A stretch of DNA of 64,000 nt from Prunella strophiata. Its lineage: Eukaryota; Chordata; Aves; Passeriformes; Prunellidae. The translations under genes were made by a program, and so were the position numbers. The notes below the pieces were generated by a model, which made no database searches, was not told the origin of the DNA, and was given only the letters and a program-made list of their open reading frames with translations. This document shows, one piece after another, positions 26,851 to 39,235 of this stretch (its first letter is position 1; every line of letters starts with the position of its first letter). Where the stretch lies: NCBI GenBank assembly GCA_036583965.1, contig JAZBQD010000014.1:51155626-51219625 (forward strand). Reading direction: 5' to 3'.

Positions 26851-29800
26851 TATACAGCTTTATTCTTTCAAAAGCAAAATGGAGATAAAATAATAAAGTA
26901 ATTTTCAAAAAAAATGTTATTATGAATAATTATTTTCACTTCCAAGAGAAGTCTGAATAATCTTAGAGCAAAAGATTATTTTTAAACATGTTTAAGTAAA
27001 GGCATGAACTTGTGAAGGCCTCAACTCTTGCATTCAGCTAATGCAATACTGCAATAAACAGGAGCTTGACACCCAGCCCCTGGGCACTTTTGAGAGTCTT
27101 GACCAAAGACCCAACAGTACAAATGGGTGCAAATGGGAATAGAAATCCCTCCCACTCCTGAGGTGCTTGCCAGGAATTCAAGGACCTTACTGTGTATTTT
27201 TATTTCAAATTTCAGGATCCCAACTTGTTTCTTGTCCATCTTTCTTTCGTCCTGTAAGAATACTGTCTGCTTTGAAAACCTAAGAGCTGCCATTGAAACT
27301 CTAATTTTTTTTTTTTTTTAGTTTCTGAGAGCATTTTGACACTTAATCAAGTCCTGCTGCTCCCAGCTCCCTTTATTATGATAATGTATTACACCAAATT
27401 GAAGATGGCAAGAGGAAAATTACAGGGATGATGTGTTAACACATTGAATGAAGCTCCTGCTCTCACAGAAGCCCAAAGCAGCACTCCCATTATTTGCTTA
27501 ATGCCAATGTTGTATTCTCAGCCACTACACACAGCAAAGAAAAGCCAGTTACACAGCACTGAATATATTAAGATGTCAGCAGCATTGGGAACTTAACTCC
27601 TCAGTGCTAAGGTGTTCTAATATGATATTTGATGCCTTGTTAAAATGGAGTTGCCTTGTCTACTCCTAAAGAGTTGCCCCTATGCCACCTTCACACACTT
27701 GAGTATTTCATCAGGACTTTTCATTTTAAAAGAATCCCATTTTTACACTTCTCTTTCACAGGACTGGTGCATAAAGGAGAACTTTATAACTTCACTAATT
27801 CTCCTTCCAGTGTTTCTGTAATGGCCCCAGAGGGCAATATTTATTCCAATGTTGATGCACATTGGTTAAACTTTCTTCTAAACTTTTGAGATTTCATTTC
27901 CAAATGACTATTTGTCTTTGAAGACACATAGTCACTTTTGTTTTAACAGATAAGCAAAATAGCAGGGAATTTACCTCTTGCTACCTCATAAGGAAACAAA
28001 TTTTTTTGAATCTTTCTAAGACTATTTAGACTTTTGTTACCCATAATTCAAGTTATCTGTCTCCTAGTACATTAACCAATGACAACTCTTGTCATCATAA
28101 TTTAAAACAATTCTGGCCTGGAATGCATAAGCTATGTTTTCACTTAATCTAACTGGCAACATCATTGCAATGAAGCAAGGAATGGAGAAATAAGACAGAA
28201 ATCTGGCTTGTTTCTGGAGACAAACCTTCTTTTATTATTATTGTCAAAAAATATAAAAAATATTAAAATATTTAAATGCTATATATGATTTTTGCATCAT
28301 CAGTGATGCAATTCACTATAACATAAAATAAATTTAAATATAGGGCTATTCAGCATGCTGGTCTTGAATCTTAGCACTACTAGCTAATCTCTTTGTAATA
28401 CATTCATATATTATATGTATGAATGTATATTATGTATGTCCACATATATTAGCACCCATCTTCTTAACATCAAGTACCATATTTGAGTTAAATGTTTTTG
28501 TGGATTGTGACTTTTAGCATGTCAAATTTTAGAGATCAGCATTAAGAACTTTCCTTATTCTGCCTTTGTGCAAATGGGCTTCAAACCATATAATAAAAAT
28601 AGGAGTCATGGGCAACTGGGACTTTCACCTTTTTCTCTTACACTCTAGTGAGTCATGCAACTCTGTTACACTTGAGTACTTCACTGAAATCTAAGTGGAT
28701 TTCATGCAGGCATACCAAGTTTTCTCTATACCAGCCTACTCAGTCAGAGATAATTATACAACTTCAGACTGCAGAAAGTATATTATGGGCCTAGAACACA
28801 CACTAGAGTGCACAGAAATCATAATACAAGTTATCAGGACACAAGGAGTCTCAAAACTGGAGTAAAAAGGATGCAATATGTAGCTTGGGCTCTTTTCATG
28901 GGCTCTTTGGGGCTTTCCTGGCTCCCTGCTCATTCCTGAAGTCCTTTGGTAATAATGACTGCAACCTGTGGAGACTACCAGATGGCATTTGTGAGGCCAT
29001 GGTCCTGTGTGATTTAGAACTGGGTCTACCCAGCAGCAACACACCTTTGTTTTGGATTGTGGATGGGCAGATGTTCTCTGTGTGTAACATTTGTGCTAGC
29101 TAAGCTCTTTCACATTGGTTCTATGCCAATTAGAAAAGTAGAGGAAAAGCCTGATCTGACATAAAGTTAGAGACACAGACTGATAATACTTGATCTGGCA
29201 GGTAGCCTGGCAATATGGAGTTAGTTTATTAGTATTTAAAAATAAACATGAGTCAGCAAAGTATACACCACATCAGTGCCTTTCATCCTACACCTTCCAT
29301 GGTTTGGATTCCACAACAGGATAGGTTTGTCATTATGGTGTATAGCAAGAAGCATGTTCAGACACTTCAGATACAAGTCAGAGCCTAAAAGCTCTCCATA
29401 ACTGTTTTTCCCAAAACTGTCATTAATATATCTTTTTCTAGGAGGCAGACTCCCAAATGTCTTTCCAGAGACTTTAATAAACATATATTGAAATTGCTGA
29501 ACTCAGTGTGATCCCACTAGTTGTACTAAATGAAAGTTTCCATTGTTTTCTTTTTCATTATTTTAGTGCAATGAATGAATGTTATTTTAAAACCCCTGCT
29601 CTAAAATTCAATTTTCTTCCTGCAAGGGCAAAACTTGTTACAGAAACAACTGCTTCACACCAAATGAGACGTGTAATTTTTTATTTATTGTTTTATCCTC
29701 AAACACTTTTATCACTTTTTCAAATTCTAACGCTGATAATTCTTAATACAGAATATTTACACACAAGACTGATAAGAAAACACAGACATATGCACGTTTT

Positions 29801-30518
29801 CAAATTATTTACCATAATGTGACTGTTGACTTTGTGACATGTTGACTTGGCTTTCAGAGATTTAAGTCTATTCCAAGATGCAGAGCTTTGCCAAAAGTGG
29901 TTGTTAACTTTCACAACAGGGAGAATCTGCAACTCTGTTCAGAATCCTTTCATTCAGAAACTTTTTTAACTCTTTACTATTACAATAAATATCTGTGAAC
30001 CTCAAAAAATCTCTAGCCCACATCCTTTAGGTAACAACAGTGATGTTTTCAATTCAGTGTCCTGTAAGGCAGGTGCTAAGCACACGACCTGGTGCTTAGA
30101 TAATTAATGTTTAAAGTCACTTCCTAGGAGAGGGTAATCTAATAGAGGCAAAGTATGTCCATATGGAAAACAAGCAAGGGAGAGTCCAAATTAATTACTA
30201 GTATTTTGAACCTTCGTGAATAGCTGTTTTCACAGTTCTTTTAAAATGTGTGCAATTATCTTTCTTTTCCACATGTATGCTCTTTACTAGACAAGTGGGG
30301 TGAAGAGAAAAAAAATGCTGAAGTATTTGTCTTCCAGCAATTCAGATCTCTCTGACTTGATACCACAAAATGTCAATGTGTTCTAAAAATGGTCTGCTAT
30401 TAATATACTGTGTGATTGTATACAAAAATCCATTACATTATGTTTGGATTCTAGAATGAATAAGAAAGGAATTTCTCTTCAAACTGTAGTCAGGGACTTC
30501 TTCTTTTCATATTCTTAT
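26851..30518. other. Intergenic, no gene recognised
   Basis: AT-rich DNA with a 15-T run near 27305-27319 and TA-rich stretches near 28240-28450. There are only short composition-driven ORFs. Confidence 0.6.
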
Positions 30519-30695
30519 ATTCATAGAAAATTAGAAAAATGGGGCTGAAATAGATTACAAATGATCAGATGTCCAGTGGTTGGACCAAGATCGATTCTGT
30601 TACACCTTGATCAGTCCTGAACACATATTTTGCATAAACTGTAGTGAAGACCTCCAATGATGAAGACTCCTAATCCTCCCCAGGCAATCTGTTAA
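30519..30695 (-). mobile_element. Decayed CR1 3' fragment, antisense
   Basis: The plus strand begins with a TTCATAGAAAATTAGAAAAAT block, resembling the complement of the CR1 terminal octamers. After about 120 bp it reads GACCTCCAATGATGAAGACT, then CCTCCCCAGGCAATCTGTT. This corresponds to the CR1 passage in which ACCTCCAGGGATGGGGACTCC precedes CCTCCCTGGGCAGCCTGTT. The order and spacing fit, and divergence is higher than in the copy at 14982-15525. Confidence 0.65.
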
Positions 30696-33600
30696 GGCTG
30701 ATAAAATGAATCCAAGTGAACTTCAGACTAATCCAGATGTTGTGGAATTGGCTCTGAACTGAAATCTCCAGAGAGCTTTAGTGTGGAAGAGAAACCAGCT
30801 GTGTAAGGGCTCTGAGGAACCTTCTCTCCTCTGCTCTTGGATTATGTATGTGCAAGGCTGAGAGACATTCACATTCCCAGCAGTGGAAGAATGCTCAATC
30901 TCTCCCACTTTTACAAATAAAGTCTCTCTTGTTTCTACCATAAAGCTGCCAGTCCCCTTTCACCTAATGGTCTTCCCTCTAGATTCATCACAAATAGCTA
31001 GGAGAAGAAAATACATCCCATAATCCCATATTAGGCTGCTAGACATTACTTTGTACATGCAAGATTGAATGAGTCATAAGAAAAGGAAAAGCCATAGAGA
31101 ATCCTACAGATATTTATTGATTTTTCATCTGTACTTTTGTAAAAACTTCAAAGCTGGAGTAAATTATGTTCCTTATTCAGCTACAGTTCCATAGATCATG
31201 ACCTATGACCACAAAGCTAAATATTGCCAACCAAGAGCTTTGGTTTTTATTGATGTAGCTGCTTCCTGAACAGCTCAACTAGCAAGCCCAGACACCAAAG
31301 ATGACCACACCCTGGCAATGATGCCAGCTGACACAGAGCAGCCTCTATCCAGTACTATTAACTATTTTAGCTTTCAGAGCAGAAATCTGTGCAAGGCATT
31401 TAGGAATGATCAGTGAATGGTTTTCCCTAGTCATCTCCAGGAGACATTTGGAAGATAATTGTGACCAGGATTGTTCTGAAAACATAACAGCATAACATAT
31501 GGTTACTAGTGCCTAGAGAGCTCCTGCAGAAGGCATACAGTATTCCCATAGGTATGAAAATGTTTACTTTGCTTCATCTAAGCCAGCCTAAGCTGTACCT
31601 TATGGCTGTCCTAATCAGCTGGTAGAGGAGCAGAAAAAAAGAGATAGACCAGGACAAGGTGGGGTGGGGGGAGAATGATCATGAGGGATCATAGAAGCAC
31701 ATTTTTTTTCCAAGGACAGAAGCTGGGTTGTAACAAAGAAAATTCTTGCCTGAGTTCAAACTGACTCCCGAGGCTGACATACAAATGAAAGCCAGTGTTT
31801 CTTATTCACATCAGTGCTGTGGGCTGGGGAAACCTACAGCCCCCAAGTCTTGTCATCCAGGGACAAAGTTTACAAGATTTTTGGACAAGATTTGAAGCTA
31901 GTCTTAGGATTCCCTATTGTCCTGAGTTGTTAGAGAAGTGAGACAATTCAGTTTTAACCTTGTTCTCTTGGAGGCCCTCTGCAAGTCATTCAGCACAGCA
32001 CTTGGCCCTAGCACATGAGGTGTACACACTGGCTTTTCCACCCCCTTTGTGCAGTGTTCTTCCAGCAGGACATCCTGCTCATACACCTGTGCATGTTGCT
32101 GATCCCCAGTGCTCCCACAGCAGCTCCCTGTAAAGGCAATTCCTTTAAAAGCTGAACTCTGATTAAGCTCAGGTGAAGTAGAGAGCAGCTAATGACCTGG
32201 GACAGGCACACCACCCCTTTCTCATTCAGCCATTGTAATCAGCTATACCAGGGAAAAGAGACCCTTCTCATGTGCTGTGCACATAGGAAATGTTAAATTG
32301 CAAGGTTAAAAGTCAAGCAGGCCCCTGTGTCCACCACGCATCTGGTTTTGATATTTGATATCTTTTATTCCACAGAATTAAAAGAGATAGAAAAGGAGTG
32401 CAGTATTTAAATTATTAACAGCCTTGACTGAGGTTTTCAAAGGAATATATTCTGAGGCAGGACAAACCCAGGAGCTGTATTCACTTTAAATAATTCTAGT
32501 ATTCCAATTAGGAAAGCTGTGAGCTTTTTGTTTCTTAGTTGCCTGGAGATATGGAATACTCTGTGAGGCTTTTAAAAATTCCCTGTAATTCTAATTAAAG
32601 GCTTTTATATTTACTCCTAAGGTGACACCTATGTAATATTGTTGTTTGCAGTTATCTTTGGCAGGAAGAGGATAGTAGGAAAGCAACCAGAATTGCTCAA
32701 GAAGCCCAATGGGCTACCTGAGATAGAGAGACACCATCAGCAGTGGCTGCCCAGGAGAAACAAATGCTCCAGTAAAGCTCTGAGGAGCAATTCCCCTGTG
32801 GTGTACTGCCTCATCCTCAGAGCAGGATTAATGTCTTCTAGGAAAAGCAAAATAGGTAAAGATGAGAAAAGCAACAAAATTAATCACATCAGAGGTTTTT
32901 TTTCTTCCCCTAACAAGCCTATAGTTGAAAGAATTTACATTTTGCATTGATTAGGAATTCTCTAGATTGGCATCTTTTTCTTGTCTTAGAAGAATTTATA
33001 TCTATGTTTTGTGGGAGAAAGACTGTAGCTTTCTAAGAGCTTCTAGAACCTGGAAAGACTTCACTTCTGATTATAGACTTTAATTATTATAAAAAGGCTA
33101 TAAGTTATTTATCATTTTTCATTGTTACTCCTGCTGTTTATCATGCTACTGCATATCACCACACATTATTGAATATTATGGTATCACTATAAGTTTTAAC
33201 AATATTAAATAATAATAATGTGGACAAAATTAAAACCAGCATTAACATTAATAATATGCTTCAAGGGTGAAATGAAAATCATATTACCTTCAATAAGAAA
33301 ATGCTTTGTGTAGCAGAGGGGTGAATCAGAGTCACAAGATTTCTAATGCTGATGAACTTCAAGCCACTTTTTGAGAAATATAATTTTAAGTATACAAAGC
33401 TCAAATATATTTTGGCATATTATAGCAGGTAATGTACAGATGTTGTCTACAAATTACTGCTGGGAAAAAAATGAGTCTGTGTGATCAGTTCTTGGACATT
33501 TTTTCTTTAGACCTCTTTTAAAGTTAAGTTTTTACAGCAATGTTCTTCATAATTGTGTAAAATTTTGTATCCATTTATAATGAAAGCATCCATGAAAGGA

Positions 33601-35183
33601 AATTATATCTTTTCAGTTATTTTCTGATTCAAATGTTTTCTCAGGGAAATTACTTTGTTTTTTGGTCTATGAATAATTTTTAAAAAATCATTGATTTAAA
33701 AACTTGTGTACTGATCTTTGCTCTTGTTGTTGTAAATGTCCATGCATCTAGAGTCATTTTTGTCTGAAAATATCAGGCAATTTGTTTAAGTGAATTGAAG
33801 TAGTAAAGTCTTCTGTATTCAGAATTTTGGGAGTAGAGGATAGGTACAAACTCTGCTAAGAAAACATATGCTTATGCAATATCCTATTTGTGCCACAGCT
33901 GACTGCTGTCATTTGTGACTTATTGGCCTGGCTGGGCAGCTCCCTGCTCTGGAAATCCTGCAGAGCACAAGGATTTCTGGCAGCTCTTATGGAATGGAAG
34001 AAATATTCCATTTGCATCTTCCTGCTTGACATAATAATAGCCAAATATCAATGGGTTTAATAACTTAAACTGCTATAATTTTGTGTGTGGTGGGCAAAAC
34101 AGGTAAATTCATAAGGAATATGCTCATCCTGGTAAAAATTGTGGCCTTGATCTTGCCTCATTAAGGTGAGCAGTTCTGCTGCAGTTGTGGGAGGAAGGGA
34201 TCCAAGCAATCAATAATCAGAAGAGGATTACACTAACCACTGAGATGTTAATGTTTTGATTTTCTATCAAAGAAATATTTTTATCTGACTTTACTGGAGA
34301 AAAGCACTTAAAAATATTTAACTCATTTTTAATGGTAATCAAACATGCATTTAAACAATTTGGTTATGACAGTCTATAACAGGAATTATACATGCAAAAT
34401 TAGGTGAGCACATAAAAATAAATAAATCACTACACCTGTATGAGGTAAAAGGAAATATTTCTCTGACTTGAATTTATATCCTTCTAGTATTAGCAATACA
34501 TTGCTTATCTAAATATGGTTTGCTTTTTATCACATAAAAAACATTAATTTTATTCAGGCAAGGATTTAAGGAAGAGTGGTTTTCATTAGATATACCACTC
34601 CTGCATGGTTGAATCAACATCTGAAATGCTTAGATACTACATGTTTCTCCTCTGCACAAAAGGTCTGATGATAATAAAACATTATCATATGTACCTTATT
34701 CTGTTGCAAAATGATGTTTCATTTATTAAAATATGAATTCTCTGGGAAGTTAAATTTAATATACGCTTTAGTAAATAATGGTAATGGGTGTAGATGTAGA
34801 GTGGTTGCAGCTTGGAAAGCATGCATATGCTAGAAAGTAATATCTACTATCCAAACTACAGCTTTTAATGTATCAAAATAAGTATATCCACATAATTATT
34901 GCTGCTTACTTCAGTTTTAATGAGGAAAAAAACCATAATAATACATGAGAAGAGAGAAGGCTTGACAGGTGTATTAGCAAATGGGCTTATAAAGAAACAG
35001 AGGCAATTTTGTTTTCAGCAGAGATGTAGAATAACAAAAATAACTTTAAATTAAGAAATTCATAGTCAAGTTCAAGCATTCATAAGCAGTATTTAAATAT
35101 CTTAAAACACGCCCTTCATCTGTTGGAGATCAATATCTGCAGTACTAAACATTTTATGGATGGTTTTATGTCACCCTGAATAA
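30696..35183. other. Intergenic, no gene recognised
   Basis: AT-rich background. A GC-richer segment at about 31790-32330 is unassigned. Around 32480-32660 are several AATTA-type homeodomain core motifs in otherwise non-repetitive text, a possible enhancer-like element but not demonstrable here. Confidence 0.55.
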
Positions 35184-35417
35184 CTATTTAAACATGCTAT
35201 TTAAAAGGAAAACATTCTCTGTAGCACAATAGCCAGTCAAACACTGTTTAAAAGCAAGTGAGAGCAGTTCCTCTCTGCCACACAACATGTGCAACACCCA
35301 ATTGATGATAAACCAAAGGGCCAGCACAAAGAGGGAACCACAGAAAAGAATGAAGCCATTCAATAGCCCAGTGACATACTCAGGCCCCTCATACACTTTC
35401 AATTCTTTAGACACCAT
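35184..35417 (-). CDS. Candidate small single-pass membrane protein (unrecognised)
   Basis: An ATG-initiated ORF of 77 codons. The start has A at -3 and G at +4, a good vertebrate initiation context. A short acidic/basic N-terminus (residues 1-12, MVSKELKVYEGP) precedes a long hydrophobic stretch at about residues 14-45 (TGLLNGFILFCGSLFVLALW onward), then a Cys-Gly-Arg-Glu-Glu turn and a mixed tail with two cysteines. This is the layout of a one-helix micropeptide. I do not recognise it as any named family. T-rich non-coding DNA can produce hydrophobic ORFs by chance, and no exon structure or promoter is visible, so coding status is uncertain. Confidence 0.25.
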   Translation of the reverse strand: MVSKELKVYEGPEYVTGLLNGFILFCGSLFVLALWFIINWVLHMLCGREELLSLAFKQCLTGYCATENVFLLNSMFK

Positions 35418-36230
35418 AATAGATGTTTTTTTCCATTGTATCTCTTAGTTTTGAACTAACCTCTTGCTTTTGCAAATTCATTCACTCTAGTATTTGTCAC
35501 TACCAGCATTGTGCCTTTGATTCATGCAGTAGGCCACATGGATGTGTCCTACTGGAGATGTCCTAATTTGTCTCCTGCATCTTCTCTTCTTTGCCTACCT
35601 TAAATCGGAAGTCATATGGGCAAACAACAGTGATTCTGTTTACACATGGGGGTTGTTCAGCTACCTATTCCAGTCATCATCCTTTACACCCCATGACTTC
35701 AGCTCCCTCACAAAGAAACTTAAAATTCCTTTCTTCATCATCACATAATCTACTTCAGTGATAAATCTTGACCAGATTTGGTATATTTTGCTCTAGTGTA
35801 ACTATGTATTAGCCATATATGTATGTCTATGTTGAAAAATCAGGTAGTGTAAGTATCTTCCTTATCTGTGCTGAGATATATCTGATTGTGGCACTTTGTG
35901 TGGTGTTAATGTGCATTAGCTTGGCACATGTGAGGCTAAATTTAAGGAGACTAAGTTAGTGTCCAAGCATGAAAATGTCATGCAAAGGTAGCATCAAAAA
36001 TACCAAAAAGTTAGAAGGTGCATGTTGAAAGCTATGGGAAGCAGCAGAATACATTCTTAGCTCTTGTTGAGCTCAGAGCTAGAATTCTTGTGTGGGAAGT
36101 GAAGCAGAAGAAATTAAAGACATAACTGAAAGTTGCATTTGTTTGGACCACAGTACATGCACAATAAATACCAAGTAAATATAAACATGTTTTATTTTTA
36201 TATAAATTTATTATAAATCTATATATTTAG
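35418..36230. other. Intergenic, no gene recognised
   Basis: AT-rich sequence with no recognisable gene or repeat. Confidence 0.6.
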
Positions 36231-36312
36231 TGATGCACTTGGTAGTGTTAGTTTTACCATAGGACTCAGCGATCTCAAAGGTCTTTTCCAAATTAAATTA
36301 TTCAATGATTTT
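36231..36312 (+). mobile_element. CR1 3'-terminal fragment, sense on +
   Basis: The last approximately 80 bp of a CR1 element: GATGCACTT, then TAGTGTTAGTTT, then GACTCAGCGATCTCAAAGGT followed by CTTTTCCAA and an ATTCAATGATTTT end. The typical CR1 3' end reads GACTCGATGATCTTGGAGGT, CTTTTCCAACC and terminal ATTCTATG octamers. The copy is degenerate and heavily 5'-truncated. Confidence 0.75.
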
Positions 36313-36985
36313 ACAAACATTTCTTTATAAGCACTCAAAAGCATTTTCAGCCACTGGCAATCAATGACTCTTCGAGGGATGAAAATGAAACACGTGGGAA
36401 TGTGTGCCATCTGGTGACACACAACATGACACTTTGTAAGACACGTGTTGAAACTGATGCTTAAAAATGCTTGTTGATATTTGTAAGCCCTGCAATTCCT
36501 TTATTTTCATTGTCAAGATGAAATCATGGCAGTGATCTGCAGACCTTCACTACTGCATATTTAACTAGGCAGCAACACATAATTCAAACACAAGAAAATT
36601 ATTGTCTCTCACTACCTTTCAGCAAAGAGAGAAAAATTCAACACTGTAATGCTCCATAACATAAAAATATCACTACATTGGTAAAAAAATACTAAACCAT
36701 ACTTTCTGGATCTCTTTTATCTACTTTTTCCTTTTTAGTCATGCTATCAATTCAAAATAGGGAATTAATTGTATTGTGAATTACTAAAGATAGGCATGCA
36801 ACCAAGAAAAGTTACAACTCCATAATAAAATATGAGGGTATGGACATATTCTTACAGCTTAGGAGAATGCTGGGGAACAGAAAAATTCTCTCTTAGCAGC
36901 ATTAATTTTTCAGCACACCTATGTATCATTACCAACACAGATAAAGTTACTAGTTATATCAGCAAGCTCTGAAATGTTATCTTGC
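36313..36985. other. Intergenic, no gene recognised
   Basis: AT-rich sequence with no supported feature. Confidence 0.6.
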
Positions 36986-37275
36986 TGTAAGAAGTCCCAT
37001 AGCTTTTCACAAGTTCTGTTCCTTGCAGTGCTGACTCCATCCTCCTTCTTCACCACAGCACTGCTAACTGAATTCTAGTCTCTCTCCTATCTTCTTGGTC
37101 CCTCCTTTTATACTACTCATGTCATTAGCTTTGTCTGTGCCCTATTAAGGGCACACCTGTTCCAAATCTTAGTAATCAGAACAGCTGCAAGCTCTTTAGG
37201 GGGTGAAATTACCTTCAGTACTACCTCCCACACCTATGTGAAGCAAATATTCTTCCAACCGGAGTAATGGCATTG
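36986..37275 (-). mobile_element. Candidate LTR fragment
   Basis: A GC-moderate block inside AT-rich flanks. Its texture (GACTCCATCC, TATTAAGGGCACACCTGTTC, CAGAACAGCTGCAAGC) resembles avian ERV LTRs. On the minus strand a TATA-like TATAAAAGG lies at 37102-37110. The plus-strand left edge starts with TGTAA, but I cannot fix the other terminus or a target-site duplication. The alternative is a unique regulatory segment. Confidence 0.35.
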
Positions 37276-39039
37276 CATGGATGCAGGTTTCTTCTCCATT
37301 TAAATGTATGCCAGAACCACACCTACTGAGTGCTTTTGGTAATGGAGAGGGAGAGCAGGCTGTGGATGGTCTCTCCTGCTGCAGTTCTCTGTGGTAAATA
37401 TTTTACAGTGTCATAATTTTGCAGTGTTGCTTTAAGACAGTGGAAGAATTGGTGAGGTTAGTTGAGAAAAACATGACCTGGGCCTCTTGCTTGTCTTGTC
37501 CCTGGCTTGATCAAAGCCTCACCCCTGAATCATGTCTGAAACAGAGCTCTCATGGCCTGATGCTGTTTCAGTGAGGCACAGAAGAACATCTCTGTACCAG
37601 CCAACAGCCACACTCCCTTCACTGTGAAAAACAAGCCTCATTATAAATCTGGTTCATTAAGGAGATGAGAATGTGCACAAAGATCCTCTAATGCAGGTCA
37701 GAGAGCCTCTACTGCTCCTTCAGTACATGAAGGACGACCAAGGTGTTTATTCTACCTCTTTTGTCATCTGTAAAAGTGAAATGACAGAGTAGAGCCATTT
37801 TCTGGATTTTTACATGAATGAACACCTTCAACAAGTAAGAATGTAAGGAGCTCCTCAAATTCCCCAGTTCTTTGTTTATACAAATCACTTTATGTTTAGG
37901 GGCAAGTCTTCTCCTCAAAAGGGGAAAAGCAGCAAATACAACCCCAAATCTCAAAGACCAGTCATTAGATTGATGTACATTATGGGGTAGCATTTTGTTT
38001 TTCTCTGCAACAAATAGCCCAGGATTTGCACACTTAGTTCTTGAGATGCTTTTAAATGGTATGTCCATTGCATAGAAAGGCACCTGCCTGATGAGGTATG
38101 AGCATTTTTTAAAAAGAAAGACAGACGCTGTAATACTCAGTGATGCAAAAGAATTTGTGTGGACTTTGCCCAAGGCAATATCTTTGACCTAGATTTGTTG
38201 CCTTTGGTTTTAAGACAAATTATACTTTAATGTTCATAATCTTTTGCATGCTGAGCTTTTAGCTTTGGACAGTACTACCTATAAATAACTTTAAATAAAT
38301 AATCACAACTAGATAGGAATAACTGGTCAAAATGAAAATGGGATATATCTGTACTGCAGAAATAAATTAAATTAGGAAGCTACCTAGTAGTTCTGCTTAA
38401 GAAATTTAGTAGCTTGCAATGACTGATGCCATGGCAGAACTGAGCTGACAATTTTATGTCAGGGAGATATTAGTTTGTCTTAAATTACTTCTGAATAATA
38501 AGCACATTAATATTGTGTTGCTTGTTTATCTATGTCTACAGGTTAACAGAAAAAGGAAAGGAAAAAAAATTAAAAGGTGAAGACAAACTACTCACAGGAG
38601 TAGTTCCATTTGGCTGTAAGAACACTGTTTCCTGTCTCTTTACTTTAGAAAACAATTCCTATTATCAGTAATTTAAAAGGTAGCCTCTTCTTTATTCCAC
38701 TGGCACCATACCTTTGTAGCTTTGAGGTCAAAAAAGCAAACAGCTGTGGCAAATGAATCCAAGCAACTAGTCTGGTAGCTCCTCATGGGGAAGAAATGGA
38801 TTGTGGCAAGGCATCTGTAGAATTTCCCTAAGGCCATCGCTGTAGAGTAGCTTCAACATGACACAGAGTCTTGCAGTGTTCAAGTGATCACTTAGATTAG
38901 GTTAACAGAATGATTGTTCTTTGTAACGAGAACAATAAACGGCAACCAAAGAATATTGGTGCTTCAGCAGAGGCACACGTACTTACACTGCATTTGCTTC
39001 CCCCCACAGAGAGGAGAGAAAACCTTTTAGCACTGCTAG
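37276..39039. other. Intergenic; one 154-codon ORF not called
   Basis: The longest non-repeat ORF of the desert lies here on the minus strand (37709-38173). It has no domain, signal peptide or compositional feature pointing to a real protein, and frames of this length occur by chance in 64 kb. Nothing else is recognised. Confidence 0.5.
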
Positions 39040-39235
39040 AAGTGAGAGACGAGCGGCACGGTCTGGAGCCAAGTGCTGCAGAGATGGAGGCAATGTGTGA
39101 ACCATCCTCCCTCGGCAGCGCAGGCGGCTCCCGACCCCGTCACCGCGGGGCTGAGCAGGCTGCCAGCCCTGCTGCTCCCTTGTGCTTGGGGAGGACGATG
39201 GGTTTATGATGCAAATGGAGGTCGACAGAAAACCA
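39040..39235 (+). promoter_or_regulatory. Isolated CpG-rich patch, possible lncRNA exon or promoter
   Basis: I count about 12 CpG dinucleotides in roughly 190 bp, clustered at 39049-39061, 39112-39150 and around 39195-39222, inside a CpG-poor desert. Just upstream a pyrimidine tract ends in CCCCCCACAG (39000-39009), a good splice-acceptor sequence on the plus strand. A 99-codon plus-strand ORF (38910-39209) crosses it but shows no domain. It could be a non-coding exon, a small orphan CpG island, or a decayed GC-rich repeat. Confidence 0.35.

Noticed and set aside
37709..38173. 154-codon minus-strand ORF as a gene
   Set aside because: No domain, signal or codon pattern; isolated in desert; length is attainable by chance over six frames of 64 kb.
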